Assembly: GCA_016839625.1 (NCBI GenBank)
Contig: JAEOTY010000214.1
Location: 1 to 36,123, forward strand
Direction: 5' to 3'
Length of the DNA: 36,123 nucleotides
Source of the DNA: Candidatus Hodarchaeota archaeon
Lineage (GTDB): Archaea; Asgardarchaeota; Heimdallarchaeia; Hodarchaeales; Hodarchaeaceae
The notes under the pieces: generated by a model
Databases searched by the model: none
What the model was told of the DNA's origin: nothing
The model's input: only the letters and a program-made list of their open reading frames with translations
Position numbers and translations under genes: made by a program
Shown: positions 1 through 9,048 of the stretch, in pieces
How positions within the stretch are numbered: the stretch's first letter is position 1
How the letters are laid out: each line of letters begins with the position of its first letter

Positions 1-1479
1 ATCAGTGAATCAAAAGGAGTTGAATGGCGTTCTGAGGGAGCAGGTCAATTCTCTGTTTCTTACATTGATAAACCAACCCGAGGAACAGATGTCATTCTGC
101 ATTTGAAGGAAGACGCCAAGGAGTTTGTCAATAAGTTTAAACTAGAATCAATTATCAAAAAATATAGTGATTTTGTTGGTTTTCCAATCTATGTTCAGGA
201 GATTAAGAAAGAAGAGGAGGAGGATGAAGAAGTAGAAGTAGAAGAATTAAAGCCAGTGAATCGTCAGATTCCAATCTGGCATCAGTCTGAAGATGAAGTA
301 AAAGACGAAGACTATAATGCTTTTTATCAGCAAGTGAGCCTTGATTGGACTGAACCTTTTCATCGTATTCAGTTAAATGTTGATGCTCCAATTCAATTTC
401 GTGCTCTTCTATTTCTTCCGAAACAGCGTAATAGAATGATGATGACCTCTATGTATCAGGATTATGGATTAAGACTCTACAGCAAGAAGATATTAGTTCA
501 GGAGAAAGCAAAGGATCTGCTTCCAGAGTTCCTCCGATTTATCATCGGTGTTGTAGACTCAGAGGACCTGCCACTAAATGTTAGTCGGGAGGTCATTCAG
601 GTAGATCGGACAATTCGACGAATTTCCAAAGTTATTACCAACAAAATTCTGAAGGAGCTCGAGAAAATATCTGATGAAAAAGAAGATCAATACTTGGAAT
701 GGTGGAAGCAATTTGGAGTTTTCATTAAAGAAGGTATTACACAAGATGAGAAACGAAGAAAAAAGCTTCTCAATCATCTCCGTGTTAAAACATCAAAATC
801 GGAGGATCAACTCATCACATTGGCAAAATATATAGATAATATGCCAGATGACCAGGAAGAAATTCTCTATCTCTTAGGAGAGAATCTTCAAGTTCTCAAG
901 CGAAGTCCCCATCTGGAACATTATACAAAACTTGACCAAGAAGTTATCTTCTTCGATGATCCTATTGATAGTTTTGTAGTAATGCATGTGACTGACTATA
1001 AAGACAAAAAATTCAAACCTATTGATCAAGCTGAACCAGAACCATCACCTTCCTCGGAGAAAGAAGACAAAAAATCTGAAGAAGAAGAGGAGGGGGAAAA
1101 GAAACCTGAAAAGGATGAGCTATTATCTAAAATGGCAGAATTACTTGGTGATAGAATCATTGACATTCGCTATACCGATTTGTTAACCGATAGTCCTTGC
1201 AGACTGGTCAATCCCGCTGGAATGGGTGCATTTACACGTGTTCTCAAATATATGGATGAAAGCTATTTACCTCAAAAAAAGATCATGGAGATTAATAAAA
1301 AACATACTCTCATTTCTCAGCTCGATACAATTCTTGAAAAAGAACCCGAGTCCCCATTAATTGAACTATGTACCTTTCTATTATTTGAAAGTCAAGAGCT
1401 AGCAGAAGGTGTTCTACAAGATCCAACGGAAATAGTAAAACGAGTAAATATTCTGATGAAAGAGGTTTTAAAAAATTAA
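1..1479 (+). CDS. htpG: Molecular chaperone HtpG/Hsp90, 5'-truncated by the window edge
   Basis: Frame 1 is open from base 1, upstream of the listed ORF (ISESKGVEWRSEGAGQFSVSYIDKPTRGTDVILHLKEDAKEF). Hsp90 middle-domain motifs follow: NRQIPIW, YGLRLYSKKILV, LLPEFLRFIIGVVDSEDLPLNVSREVIQ, and a C-terminal DSPCRLV...GMGAFTRVLKYM. Confidence 0.95.
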   Translation: MSESKGVEWRSEGAGQFSVSYIDKPTRGTDVILHLKEDAKEFVNKFKLESIIKKYSDFVGFPIYVQEIKKEEEEDEEVEVEELKPVNRQIPIWHQSEDEVKDEDYNAFYQQVSLDWTEPFHRIQLNVDAPIQFRALLFLPKQRNRMMMTSMYQDYGLRLYSKKILVQEKAKDLLPEFLRFIIGVVDSEDLPLNVSREVIQVDRTIRRISKVITNKILKELEKISDEKEDQYLEWWKQFGVFIKEGITQDEKRRKKLLNHLRVKTSKSEDQLITLAKYIDNMPDDQEEILYLLGENLQVLKRSPHLEHYTKLDQEVIFFDDPIDSFVVMHVTDYKDKKFKPIDQAEPEPSPSSEKEDKKSEEEEEGEKKPEKDELLSKMAELLGDRIIDIRYTDLLTDSPCRLVNPAGMGAFTRVLKYMDESYLPQKKIMEINKKHTLISQLDTILEKEPESPLIELCTFLLFESQELAEGVLQDPTEIVKRVNILMKEVLKN

Positions 1480-1496
1480 TTTAGAAAGAGGAATCC

Positions 1497-2807
1497 TTAT
1501 GCCTCTTCAATGATCTGATTGGCTAATCTTTTTGCAAAAGCCATCAAAGTCAGAATTAACGGACTTCCCATAGAACGAGGCAATATACTGGAATCACAAA
1601 CATATAGATTCGGGATTTTTGTCTGAAGATTGGAATCCACAACCTCTCCAATACTATTTGTACCTCCAGGATGAGCTCCCCGAATAGGAGTAGAGAAAAT
1701 TTGATTTGGTTTCGACCCTGCCTCTACCAAAACCTCTCGTGCTAGGGAGTCACCTTGTTCAAGACGCTTTTGATCTTCTTCAGTCAGAATTTTAGAGATT
1801 TTTATCCCAAATCTACCAGGAATTAGTGTACCATTTTTTTCGTCTTGGATCTTAGTCATTATTCCCATAAGACTACGATAATGACGAAATTTCAAGACTT
1901 TCAGCGGATTCCGTTGATATGCGAAGGTTATTAGAAAAAGTCCCCATGGATCTACAACAGGACTATGTAAAATCCCCTCCTCCTCATAGAATTTGAATGT
2001 GCCAACAGTCATTGGTATGTCGTGGATTGTTCGGTGGTTTTTTTCTGAGGCTACTGCATATGTAAAAACCATGGGATCCATGAAAAAACTTCCCCCTGCG
2101 TTCTTAATTCCAGATTTTTTCAATATGATTGGTGAATGTACTCCCCCTCCAGAGATAACGATTCTATTCGCCCTGAGTGTGTGTCCTCGATTGGGTTTTA
2201 CACCAATAGCTTTTCCATTCTCCATTACTACATGATCTACTTTCTTCTTTTGAATTTGAAGTCCTTTCGATTTTCCTTCTTCGATTAAGGTTCGTGCCGT
2301 GAATTTAGCATTTCGTTTACACCCTAACATACACGCTGAACAGTTTGGAACACAAATAGTAGGATCAATGAATTTATGAAATCTGATCCACTCGTGACCA
2401 ACACTGTTACCAGCATCTAAAAGATGAAGATTGCCTTTTCCAATCAATTCATCAGGTAGAATAGTTGTACCTGTTTCTTTTTCTGCCTCGTCTAATTCTC
2501 GTTCCAGATCAATTCCCCAGGGTTGAAAAAATTCTCGAGGTGGGCGGTAAGCTGTTCCAGCACTAATAACTGAGGAACCCCCTACTGTAATTCCAGATGC
2601 TACCAATAAATGCTCTTTTGTGTAGCGAAATCCCTTCCTATCAGCAATTCGAATAACTGCTAAGTGGTTTCCAAGAAATCGATGGTTCCCACCTTTTTCA
2701 AGTAGAAGCACACGTTGACCTGCTTTTGTGAGATCACATGCTAAAGTTGCTCCTGCAATGCCTGAACCGACGATAATTGTGTCAAAAGCAGTAGTCGTGG
2801 TATTCAC
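1497..2807 (-). CDS. GMC-family FAD-dependent oxidoreductase
   Basis: N-terminal Rossmann motif IIVGSGIAGATLACDLTKAGQRVLLLEKG; Cys cluster CVPNCSACMLGC; C-terminal GAHPGGTNSIGEVVDSNLQTKIPNLYVCDSSILPRSMGSPLILTLMAFAKRLA. Confidence 0.85.
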   Translation of the reverse strand: MNTTTTAFDTIIVGSGIAGATLACDLTKAGQRVLLLEKGGNHRFLGNHLAVIRIADRKGFRYTKEHLLVASGITVGGSSVISAGTAYRPPREFFQPWGIDLERELDEAEKETGTTILPDELIGKGNLHLLDAGNSVGHEWIRFHKFIDPTICVPNCSACMLGCKRNAKFTARTLIEEGKSKGLQIQKKKVDHVVMENGKAIGVKPNRGHTLRANRIVISGGGVHSPIILKKSGIKNAGGSFFMDPMVFTYAVASEKNHRTIHDIPMTVGTFKFYEEEGILHSPVVDPWGLFLITFAYQRNPLKVLKFRHYRSLMGIMTKIQDEKNGTLIPGRFGIKISKILTEEDQKRLEQGDSLAREVLVEAGSKPNQIFSTPIRGAHPGGTNSIGEVVDSNLQTKIPNLYVCDSSILPRSMGSPLILTLMAFAKRLANQIIEEA

Positions 2808-2868
2808 AACCTTCTTTCTTGATCATCTAATCTGAGGAATCTACTACAACGAAGGTTTATACTGAGAT

Positions 2869-3603
2869 TTAATTGAATAATGAATGAGAAAATTTTACTT
2901 TGAAGCCTATTCGTTGTAAATACCCAAGGAAGTTGATTGCTTCATCATTAGCTGTAGTTTTATAACTAATTACTACAGGAGGAATAATTTCTGCAACTGC
3001 TGTTTTCGCCATCTTCGCTGTAGTCGATTTGGTCTCAGATAACCTTTCTTCAACGATACTATTTCGAATTATACTAGTAGTATCGTCAAATCTTATATAA
3101 GTAAATCCTAGGATATCTTTTTCGTCAGGTTTGTCACTTCTTGATCTTCCTTTTGAGATGAATTCGAGGATACTATCTTGAACCTTACTCCCTGTTTTGA
3201 GGGCTATTTTAGCCACACTGTCAATACTCTGAACAAGGCCATCCACCATACCTTTTTTCTCCCCACTTTTATCTAAGGTAACGGTACTATATGTGATAGT
3301 ATAGTAACTCGGCTCGAAGATCACATTGTACCGAGGAGGATAACCTATTTGATCTTTAATTAGGCGAAAGGCAAATGATCCTCCTGGGATTAGCGAAAGA
3401 ATGCCATGAAAAGCTGATTCAATAGCTACAATTTTCGCAACCTCTGCAAAGCCTTCAATATTCTGTTTATTGATCCAGAAACAGCGAGGTACCCTACCAC
3501 TGTTACTTTTGATTTTCCCAGCAATGAGATACCCTTGATAGACCTCTAAGACCACAGGTTCTTTGAAATCAAGATAAATACTAGCGAATTGTTCGATCCT
3601 CAT
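2869..3603 (-). CDS. Conserved-looking hypothetical protein, 244 aa
   Basis: Long ORF in a minus-strand cluster, downstream of the Roadblock gene. No family recognised. Confidence 0.7.
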   Translation of the reverse strand: MRIEQFASIYLDFKEPVVLEVYQGYLIAGKIKSNSGRVPRCFWINKQNIEGFAEVAKIVAIESAFHGILSLIPGGSFAFRLIKDQIGYPPRYNVIFEPSYYTITYSTVTLDKSGEKKGMVDGLVQSIDSVAKIALKTGSKVQDSILEFISKGRSRSDKPDEKDILGFTYIRFDDTTSIIRNSIVEERLSETKSTTAKMAKTAVAEIIPPVVISYKTTANDEAINFLGYLQRIGFKVKFSHSLFN

Positions 3604-3741
3604 ATATAATCCTCAGAATTACTTGTTTGGTTTTATTACACTAAAAGAGAAAAGGATTTTCTTTGAAAGAACTATTTCTCAAAAGAAGGGTTACCGAATT
3701 ATTTTCTGTATAAGAGGAATTAGATCAAAGTCACGGTGCAA

Positions 3742-4125
3742 TTATAACATTTCTGATAAGATTTGTGCTAATTGCTTTGCTAAAACACGAACCAACCCCA
3801 TATTCTTTGAACCATTAGCAGTAATACTAACGACAGCATTCTCTCCCGCACTTTGAATGACAACAAAACCAAACTCCCCTGTAAGCATAACTTCTTTCAT
3901 TTCCCCCTGTTCCAACTGGGATAAAACACGTTCCGATAATGATTGACTCGCAGCAGTCATCGCGGCAATGACTGTTTCTTCTTCATCGGAAGTAGATGCA
4001 ATAGGAAGGCCATCTGGACTTACAACGGTGATAACCTGAATAGAAGGAGATTTGCCAATATATTTTGCCAGTATCGCATCTAGTCCTTGATTTCTAGAGT
4101 TTGTTTCTTTACTGATATCAATCAT
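3742..4125 (-). CDS. Roadblock/LC7 domain protein
   Basis: 127 aa; IQVITVVSPDGLPIAST...AAMTAASQSLSERVL...GEFGFVVIQSAGENAVVSITANGSKNMGLVRVLAKQLAQIL fits a small Roadblock fold. Confidence 0.85.
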   Translation of the reverse strand: MIDISKETNSRNQGLDAILAKYIGKSPSIQVITVVSPDGLPIASTSDEEETVIAAMTAASQSLSERVLSQLEQGEMKEVMLTGEFGFVVIQSAGENAVVSITANGSKNMGLVRVLAKQLAQILSEML

Positions 4126-4575
4126 CTGAAATCACGAGTGTTCTCAGGAAAGCTATTACCTCCGCTATTTCTTTAAATTATCTAGACAGAATGTTAGAAG
4201 GTTTAGAAGTATAGAAAATAACTTGAAGAAATAAGAAATACATTTATTCCAACAAATATCAGTAAATCAATGGTTAAAGTACATGAATCATTGTATTCGT
4301 AGATCAATAGTAAATTAATAGGGATTTTAAAATATGATTCGATTAAGAGAGAGTAGCCAGGAAATTGTACGATCTGCTTCCGATTTTAAGAAATGCATTT
4401 ATTCAACCTAGGGGAAAGAGATATTAAACGTGATTTTTAATCGAATAGATAGTATTTAATAACAGGATATTTCATGAGATCTTAGTTGCTATTTTATGCT
4501 AAAAGAGTAACTTCATATCTAAAAGATTCTGAACCTATTAAAAAAATTGAAAACGCCAGAAGCAAGGTGTTGTTC

Positions 4576-6156
4576 ATGACAGAACCCATAAAGATCATTC
4601 TTTTCAAAGGGCCTCATTGTGCTACTTGTAAGCCTGTAGCGAAGCATCTGAAACGGATTGTGGAAACGTCTCAAGGGGGAGCGACTATGACAACCATTGA
4701 CACTGACGAAAACCGAGACATTGCACTAAAATATGGTGTATACAACGTCCCGCATGTGCTATTTAACGATGAGGTTATTCTCACTGCAACCCAAGCTGCC
4801 TCAATGTTCTCTGCGTTTGGTCAAACCGATGATATGTCTATGTTTTCTTCGGATCAATATGACCTCTTTAACTTTCTTTTTAACAAATTGATAGAAGCAG
4901 GAGTCAAAGCGAGCGAAACTGATCTGGATCGTTGGCGAAAATTATCAATTATCACTGTTTCAGAAAGATTACTGAATATTGAAGAGTTAGAGACGGTTAC
5001 TCGCCCTTCAGTTGGAGATTATGTTCACATAGGTCATCTTCAATCTATTGTTACTTCTCTTTTGGCAATCAACCCTAGCGCGAAAACTTATCTATTCCGT
5101 TCTGGAGAATTAGCTGGAAAATTTGGATCAGCTCAATCTTGGATTCATAGGTTTAATCCTAAGATTATGGCGACTCACCGGATGAAGTCGCGCTTTAAAG
5201 AATTGCTAAAAGGATTAAAAGTTCTTTATGGGCCAAATCCTATGTCCGCTATAGCTTCAGAGCTTAATTTCACCCAAATAGAACCATATCACGCTCAATT
5301 GCAAATTAAAGATTCTGGCCTTGCTGTATTAAACTCTGATATTGGTCAAGATGTCTGTGGATTCATATCTGGGGAAATTGCAGGACTTATTGAAGTAACC
5401 TTGGGTGAGAAGGCTGCTGTTGAAGAGACAAAGTGCTGGGGATTAGGAGATGATTATTGTGAATTTGATATCAGACTGGGTGCCGAATCAGATCAATATA
5501 AAGCATCTACAGTTGAATCGAAGGAGTTTTTTAGTGACTCTGACCGATTACGATTTGACCTCTCGTTATCAACTATATCTCGAAACATGTACGATTCGAT
5601 TCTCAATCGGAGGATAATGAGACCTGGTATTGGTGATCTGATTCATATTTCTGTTTTACAGCATATTATTACCTCGGTCAAGTTTTCTGATCCATTTAAT
5701 TCCACTTTGTTGGCCTACGCAGGTCAAAACTATGGTCAAATTCTAGAAGATGTAGGAAGCATCAGTAGAATTATGATGCGACGAAATCTCAATTTTGCAT
5801 TTCCTATGGAATTTCCTCAAGCCTGTGAGGTGTTAGGACATTATTTTAACACGGCAGGAAGGCTCTTGACTCGAATTCATGGAGATGTTTCTGTTGAAAT
5901 TATTGATGATGAATCTGCTGTATTTAGAGTCTGGGAGAGTGCAGCTACCTCTGGAATTGATCTTTCGACTGTAGACCTTTCAGCTCTCTTTCCAGGAGCG
6001 GAGATACCCGCTAAAGTAACGACTTTGGACGATTTCATGGCTGGTTTTCTTAATGGACGACTAAACCTATTGGTTGAAGACGAGATTATCGTCCGTGAAA
6101 CCAAATGTCAAGCCCATGGTCATCCTTATTGTGAATTTGAAGCAGAGCTGGATTAG
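4576..6156 (+). CDS. Thioredoxin-like domain fused to two V4R (4-vinyl reductase) domains
   Basis: The in-frame ATG at 4576 (MTEPIKIILFKGPHCATCKPV) is a likelier start than 4486. CxxC and cis-Pro (NVPHVLF) indicate thioredoxin. Two repeats end in V4R-type Cys motifs: ETKCWGLGDDYCEFDI and ETKCQAHGHPYCEFEA. Confidence 0.8.
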   Translation: MTEPIKIILFKGPHCATCKPVAKHLKRIVETSQGGATMTTIDTDENRDIALKYGVYNVPHVLFNDEVILTATQAASMFSAFGQTDDMSMFSSDQYDLFNFLFNKLIEAGVKASETDLDRWRKLSIITVSERLLNIEELETVTRPSVGDYVHIGHLQSIVTSLLAINPSAKTYLFRSGELAGKFGSAQSWIHRFNPKIMATHRMKSRFKELLKGLKVLYGPNPMSAIASELNFTQIEPYHAQLQIKDSGLAVLNSDIGQDVCGFISGEIAGLIEVTLGEKAAVEETKCWGLGDDYCEFDIRLGAESDQYKASTVESKEFFSDSDRLRFDLSLSTISRNMYDSILNRRIMRPGIGDLIHISVLQHIITSVKFSDPFNSTLLAYAGQNYGQILEDVGSISRIMMRRNLNFAFPMEFPQACEVLGHYFNTAGRLLTRIHGDVSVEIIDDESAVFRVWESAATSGIDLSTVDLSALFPGAEIPAKVTTLDDFMAGFLNGRLNLLVEDEIIVRETKCQAHGHPYCEFEAELD

Positions 6157-6169
6157 CGAGAATTTTCTT

Positions 6170-6772
6170 TCACGAAAAATATTGTCGATGTATCCACATG
6201 ACTCCTATTCCACCGAGTAGACCAAATAAATGAGCGATAATGTTGGTATCACTTCCTATTGTTATCATAAAGAATAATATTATCAGATAAACCGCTTGCT
6301 TTTGTTCGTGCTTTGATTTTCCCTTGAGTTGGTAATATAGGGCTCCCAATAGTCCATAAATCGCTCCCGAAGCTCCGAGTGAAGCAAAATTAATGCCTAA
6401 AATAATCAGTAAAAGGGTTGCAATATTTCCTAGTAGTCCGCTACAAATAAATACAATTGTGACAATCCGGCCCTGGGTTAATTCCTCCAGTCGAGAACTG
6501 AATATTAGCAAAAAAAGTAGATTTGACCCCAAATGCACAACATTACTATGAATCCAGATTGCAGTGAATAATCGATAGATTTCACCTTGTAAAACTAGTT
6601 CATTATCTTGTATTATCAAATCAAGTGCTTCGGGAGATTGTACAAGGAGATTATAAGGAAATAAAACCATTAATAAAAGATAAATTCCAAGGATGGTAAT
6701 CGACAAAACAAAAGTTGTGAAAAAAGATGGGAGAACTCTATTCATTTCGAGATCTTTCAAAGGATTTTTCAA
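6170..6772 (-). CDS. Rhomboid-family intramembrane serine protease
   Basis: GASGAIYGLLGALYYQ (catalytic Ser), HSNVVHLGSNLLFLLIFSSRLEE, and a late-TM His in NIIAHLFGLLGG. Confidence 0.9.
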   Translation of the reverse strand: MKNPLKDLEMNRVLPSFFTTFVLSITILGIYLLLMVLFPYNLLVQSPEALDLIIQDNELVLQGEIYRLFTAIWIHSNVVHLGSNLLFLLIFSSRLEELTQGRIVTIVFICSGLLGNIATLLLIILGINFASLGASGAIYGLLGALYYQLKGKSKHEQKQAVYLIILFFMITIGSDTNIIAHLFGLLGGIGVMWIHRQYFS

Positions 6773-8043
6773 AACGTTATCTCCACATTTTTCACTCTAA
6801 AACCACTCATAGAGAGGAGAGAGGTTACTGAAGTAGTTACTAAGCCAATAACGCAAATTATTGATGATAGAAAGAATAAGGGATTGACCATATATGTCTC
6901 GTAGCCTTCATAAAACCAAAGAATCGACCACCACCCAGAACCTAAGTAAACTAAGAAGAGGCTAACGAACAAACCTAAAATAGATATGTCAATCATTCTT
7001 GATGTTTGTGGGGAATACCGCTCTGTAATCAATAAAAACAGTGAAAAAGTGAAAAACGGAAAGAAAAATGGAATGTAGTGGGGATGTAGAATCCGGTTGA
7101 GTGCCATGAAAATAGTTATGAAAGGGAGAGTTGCTTCAATCACTTGTTTTGTGTTCGTTGGGGGCTTTTTTTTGATGAATAATAGAATGTACACACCAAA
7201 AACAGCTAGTTGAATGAAAAAAGGGATCAAAGTTGTTGAGATTTCTGAAAAAAGATAGGTGTAGAAAGACATACTAGGGTCAGGCCGGTTAGTATGAATG
7301 AGAAAAACATCGCTAAGATAAGCTTCAGGGGCCAACAGCAAAAAGGGGAGTGATCCGCAAAGAAAAGTGAGACCCGCGGCGATCCAGATCATTATCGATT
7401 TTAAATCTTTGCTATGAATCCCCCAAACTAGGAGAGGTAGCATATATACACCCGCAATCGGTTTTATTAAGAGTGATAATCCGAAACATAACCCGCTCTG
7501 TATGTATTGGGTATGTTTAAACAGAATAAATCCTAAAAGGACAAAAAAAAGCATAAAATTTTCATGAAATCCCCCCAAGATAATTCCTAAGGTTGAAGGA
7601 TTAAGTAAAAACCAGTTCAATGCAATAATGGCAATCGTTTGGGCTTTAGGATGAGGACGGATGTAACTTAATATGATATAGTAAACCAGCAATCCCACAA
7701 TTAGATTAAATGCGATTAAAAACAACTTAGCCAATTGCCATGTGAATGTTTCTACCCCAATTAGAGCAATCAAAAAGCCTAAAGTGTAAAGATATAAAGG
7801 TGGATATTGTGGCCGTGGTAGTTCAGAGTTATTAACTATGATCTGACCAATATCTCGATAAAGTAGTTTCCCCCGTGCGATCTCTTTGGCTGCTTCAAGT
7901 TGAAGAATAAAGTCTATTGGATTATAATAACTCAATCCGATAATCAGATGAATTACTAAATTTCCAAACAAGGAAAGAAGGATCCATTGGTGATTCTTAT
8001 TGAAGCGGGGACTGAATGGAAGTACCACCTTTTTTTTAATCAT
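6769..8043 (-). CDS. Polytopic membrane protein, GT87/GT39-like glycosyltransferase candidate
   Basis: Multiple TM segments with a loop after TM1 (AAKEIARGKLLYRDIGQIIVNNSELPRPQYPPLYLYTLG) typical of GT-C transferases. Overlaps the rhomboid start by 4 nt. Confidence 0.6.
   Translation of the reverse strand: MIKKKVVLPFSPRFNKNHQWILLSLFGNLVIHLIIGLSYYNPIDFILQLEAAKEIARGKLLYRDIGQIIVNNSELPRPQYPPLYLYTLGFLIALIGVETFTWQLAKLFLIAFNLIVGLLVYYIILSYIRPHPKAQTIAIIALNWFLLNPSTLGIILGGFHENFMLFFVLLGFILFKHTQYIQSGLCFGLSLLIKPIAGVYMLPLLVWGIHSKDLKSIMIWIAAGLTFLCGSLPFLLLAPEAYLSDVFLIHTNRPDPSMSFYTYLFSEISTTLIPFFIQLAVFGVYILLFIKKKPPTNTKQVIEATLPFITIFMALNRILHPHYIPFFFPFFTFSLFLLITERYSPQTSRMIDISILGLFVSLFLVYLGSGWWSILWFYEGYETYMVNPLFFLSSIICVIGLVTTSVTSLLSMSGFRVKNVEITF
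8011..8038. repeat. Exact 28-bp repeat, copy 1
   Basis: ACTGAATGGAAGTACCACCTTTTTTTTA, identical to 13031-13058; this copy covers the first codons of the GT-like gene. Confidence 0.9.
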
Positions 8044-8283
8044 CCTGTACTACTAACATCCGTGTATGGTGCGAGCATTAGCTAAGAATATATATGGATA
8101 TTAATATTAGAATCCTTTCTGAATTCATATCCAATTTCATATTATTATTAAACAAGTAGCTGAAAGTACACTCGGTGCTAAAACTTCAGTAAGAACTCCA
8201 CTAATCCTCAAAATTCCCTTTGATACCAGTTAAATTATGTAATACTTGGACATCTCCTAATCTATTAAGGACATGACATAACT

Positions 8284-9048
8284 ATGGCGAGAAAAAAGCC
8301 TCAATGCCCACGGATGGCATTTTTTATTGTTACTCATGGAGTTCCAACTGTCTCAATAGGATTCTCAAGTGAGCAAAGTCTGTTGTTTGGGGGGATTCTA
8401 TCTGCAATTAATTCCTTAACAGAGTCCGAAACTGGTATGGGGCAATTAAATGACATTCAGGCGAAGGAGGGACGTATTTACATTCAAAGTACCGAACATG
8501 ATGCTCTGGTTGGATTCTTTGTTTGGAGTCGCACAGGTTTTCCAGATGAAATAAGTCAACAAATGAGGGTGTTATCTGGAGGGTTAGGTGCAAGGTATTT
8601 AGCTGAATATGTATTCAATGTAGATTTTAAACGGTTTTTACAAGTAGGTGCTCTCCCAGATAAATACCAGATTAAATTAGGTTATCAATCAATATTCAAT
8701 TGGCGTAAACAGTTAAAAGAATCACCTTTCCGAGAAACTGATACTTTGGAAAAACAACTGGGGAAAATTGATCGGTCAATTTTCGATCGACTCGGTCTAG
8801 ACCTTTCCGATTTGACTTTTCCCGAAAGAATAGAGAATGCCATTAATAACGCTGTGTGGATTGCTCTTAAGTCTACGCTAGAAGCTGATGTCTCTACATT
8901 AATCACATCTCGCAATATTGACCAACTTATCCCTAGTTTGAGATTAAAGATAAAAAATCTAATGACTGAAGAGATTCGACAGCTCGGTCCTGCTGCTCTA
9001 CTCAAAAAGGCATTATTACAAGGAGTTGTTTTTGATTGGCCTCGGTGA
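8284..9048 (+). CDS. Hypothetical protein, N-terminal Roadblock/longin-like domain possible
   Basis: 254 aa; the pattern MAFFIVTHGVPTVSIGFSS...FGGILSAINSLTES...AKEGRIYIQSTEHDALVGFFV resembles longin/Roadblock sensor folds. This is motif reading only. Confidence 0.7.
   Translation: MARKKPQCPRMAFFIVTHGVPTVSIGFSSEQSLLFGGILSAINSLTESETGMGQLNDIQAKEGRIYIQSTEHDALVGFFVWSRTGFPDEISQQMRVLSGGLGARYLAEYVFNVDFKRFLQVGALPDKYQIKLGYQSIFNWRKQLKESPFRETDTLEKQLGKIDRSIFDRLGLDLSDLTFPERIENAINNAVWIALKSTLEADVSTLITSRNIDQLIPSLRLKIKNLMTEEIRQLGPAALLKKALLQGVVFDWPR

Noticed and set aside
3623-3856. 77-aa plus-strand ORF
   Set aside because: Antisense to the 3' end of the Roadblock gene.
4486-4575. 30-aa N-terminal extension of the thioredoxin-V4R ORF
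   Set aside because: The thioredoxin fold begins at MTEPIKIILF (4576); the upstream 30 codons look like leader sequence.
8685-9005. 106-aa minus-strand ORF
   Set aside because: Antisense to the 254-aa gene that is co-oriented and coupled with its neighbour; no domain signal.
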